From Chitinophagaceae bacterium (GTDB taxonomy: Bacteria > Bacteroidota > Bacteroidia > Chitinophagales > Chitinophagaceae): DNA of 5,699 nt. The translations under genes were made by a program, and so were the position numbers. Shown here in pieces: positions 5,096-5,699 of this stretch (position 1 is its first letter; the number at the start of each line of letters is the position of its first letter). Where the stretch lies: positions 1-5,699 of the forward strand of contig JAACZX010000547.1 of the NCBI GenBank assembly GCA_009996555.1. The letters are read 5' to 3'. The notes under the pieces are model-generated. The model did not search any database and had not been told where the DNA came from. It saw nothing but the letters and a program-made list of their open reading frames with translations.

Positions 5096-5692
5096 ATGGC
5101 TTATAAAAAAACAGAACAATACGAAGAGGAAGTTACATCGGGCTTAGTGGATAGTTACAGAACTGCTCTTGAATTACTTGGCGAAGATCCTGCACGTGAA
5201 GGTTTGCTGAAAACTCCAGAACGTGTGGCGAAAGCGATGCAGTATCTTACACAGGGTTATAACATGGATGCCAAAGCAATTCTTGAAAGTGCAAAGTTTC
5301 ATGAAGAAGTGAGTGAAATGGTGATTGTGAAGGATATTGAATTATACAGTATGTGTGAGCATCACATGTTGCCCTTTTTTGGTAAGGCGCATATTGCCTA
5401 CATTCCAAACGGGTACATAACCGGTTTAAGTAAACTGGCAAGGGTGGTAGATGTATACAGCCGCAGGTTGCAGGTGCAGGAAAGATTGACCACGCAAATA
5501 CTTGAAGCAATAAAAGAATCATTGAACCCACTTGGTGTGGCAGTAGTGGTAGAGGCGCAGCATTTATGTATGATGATGCGTGGGGTACAGAAACAAAATT
5601 CAGTGACCACAACATCTGCTTTTTCCGGCGAGTTTCAGAAAGAAGCTACCAGGAGCGAATTTTTAAAACTGATTTCCGGCAAATTCAATTAA
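5096..5692 (+). CDS. folE: GTP cyclohydrolase I (type IA, FolE)
   Basis: FolE converts GTP and water to 7,8-dihydroneopterin triphosphate and formate, the first step of folate, tetrahydrobiopterin and queuosine synthesis. The 198-residue protein is close to the usual bacterial length. [14 protein letters not shown] (35-48) is the N-terminal family motif; [19 protein letters not shown] (82-100) carries zinc ligands C87 and H90 and active-site H89; [20 protein letters not shown] (110-129) is the central signature; [14 protein letters not shown] (153-166) carries H156 and third zinc ligand C158; and [10 protein letters not shown] (171-180) closes the core. The full zinc triad (Cys-His-Cys) identifies the zinc-dependent FolE, not the unrelated FolE2. 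The ATG at 5096 has no Shine-Dalgarno sequence, which is normal in this phylum. With only 55 bases after copy B and no obvious promoter, cotranscription with it is likely. Its product is the substrate of the two upstream PTPS-family enzymes. Confidence 0.96.
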   Translation: MAYKKTEQYEEEVTSGLVDSYRTALELLGEDPAREGLLKTPERVAKAMQYLTQGYNMDAKAILESAKFHEEVSEMVIVKDIELYSMCEHHMLPFFGKAHIAYIPNGYITGLSKLARVVDVYSRRLQVQERLTTQILEAIKESLNPLGVAVVVEAQHLCMMMRGVQKQNSVTTTSAFSGEFQKEATRSEFLKLISGKFN

Positions 5693-5699
5693 AAACCTT

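Noticed and set aside
5247..5615. Open frame of 122 residues antisense to folE
   Set aside because: It lies wholly within the strongly conserved folE frame, and its translation is low-complexity and rich in Leu, Pro, His and Cys with no family features.

Overview
The window reads as an ordinary chromosomal stretch from a Bacteroidota bacterium, most likely near the Chitinophagaceae. This is inferred from protein style, from the lack of Shine-Dalgarno sequences before nearly every start codon, and from two matches to the Bacteroidota -7 promoter element TAnnTTTG. The DNA is moderately AT-rich, densely coding, and shows no sign of mobile DNA, phage, CRISPR or RNA genes.

Layout. Positions 1-279 hold the C-terminal part of a LuxR-type DNA-binding protein, probably a NarL/FixJ response regulator that begins before the window, closed by a strong intrinsic terminator (304-335). 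Two + strand genes follow with a 31-base gap: a class IV PLP enzyme resembling aminodeoxychorismate lyase (354-1199) and a class I photolyase/cryptochrome-family protein (1231-2541). They run head-on, with one base between stop codons, into a - strand pair: mqnB (3370-4026, futalosine hydrolase) followed by mqnD (2543-3358, 1,4-dihydroxy-6-naphthoate synthase). Both belong to the futalosine route to menaquinone. Across a short divergent promoter region lie three + strand pterin genes: two tandem PTPS/QueD-family paralogues (4124-4534 and 4627-5040) and folE, GTP cyclohydrolase I (5096-5692).

How they fit together. FolE makes 7,8-dihydroneopterin triphosphate, the substrate of PTPS/QueD-family enzymes, so the last three genes form a coherent pterin module. 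Both paralogues carry the Cys-x5-His-Gly-His spacing of eukaryotic-type 6-pyruvoyl-tetrahydropterin synthase rather than the Cys-x3-His-Gly-His of E. coli QueD. They are about half identical to each other and both keep the visible catalytic residues. This duplicated pair is the most interesting item here. The PabC-like enzyme (pABA branch of folate) and the mqn pair (menaquinone) both use chorismate-derived substrates, so the neighbourhood is loosely about cofactor synthesis, but nothing shows it is a single system. Three start sites need care: mqnB at 4026, the first PTPS gene at 4124 and the second at 4627, all shorter than the longest open frames.
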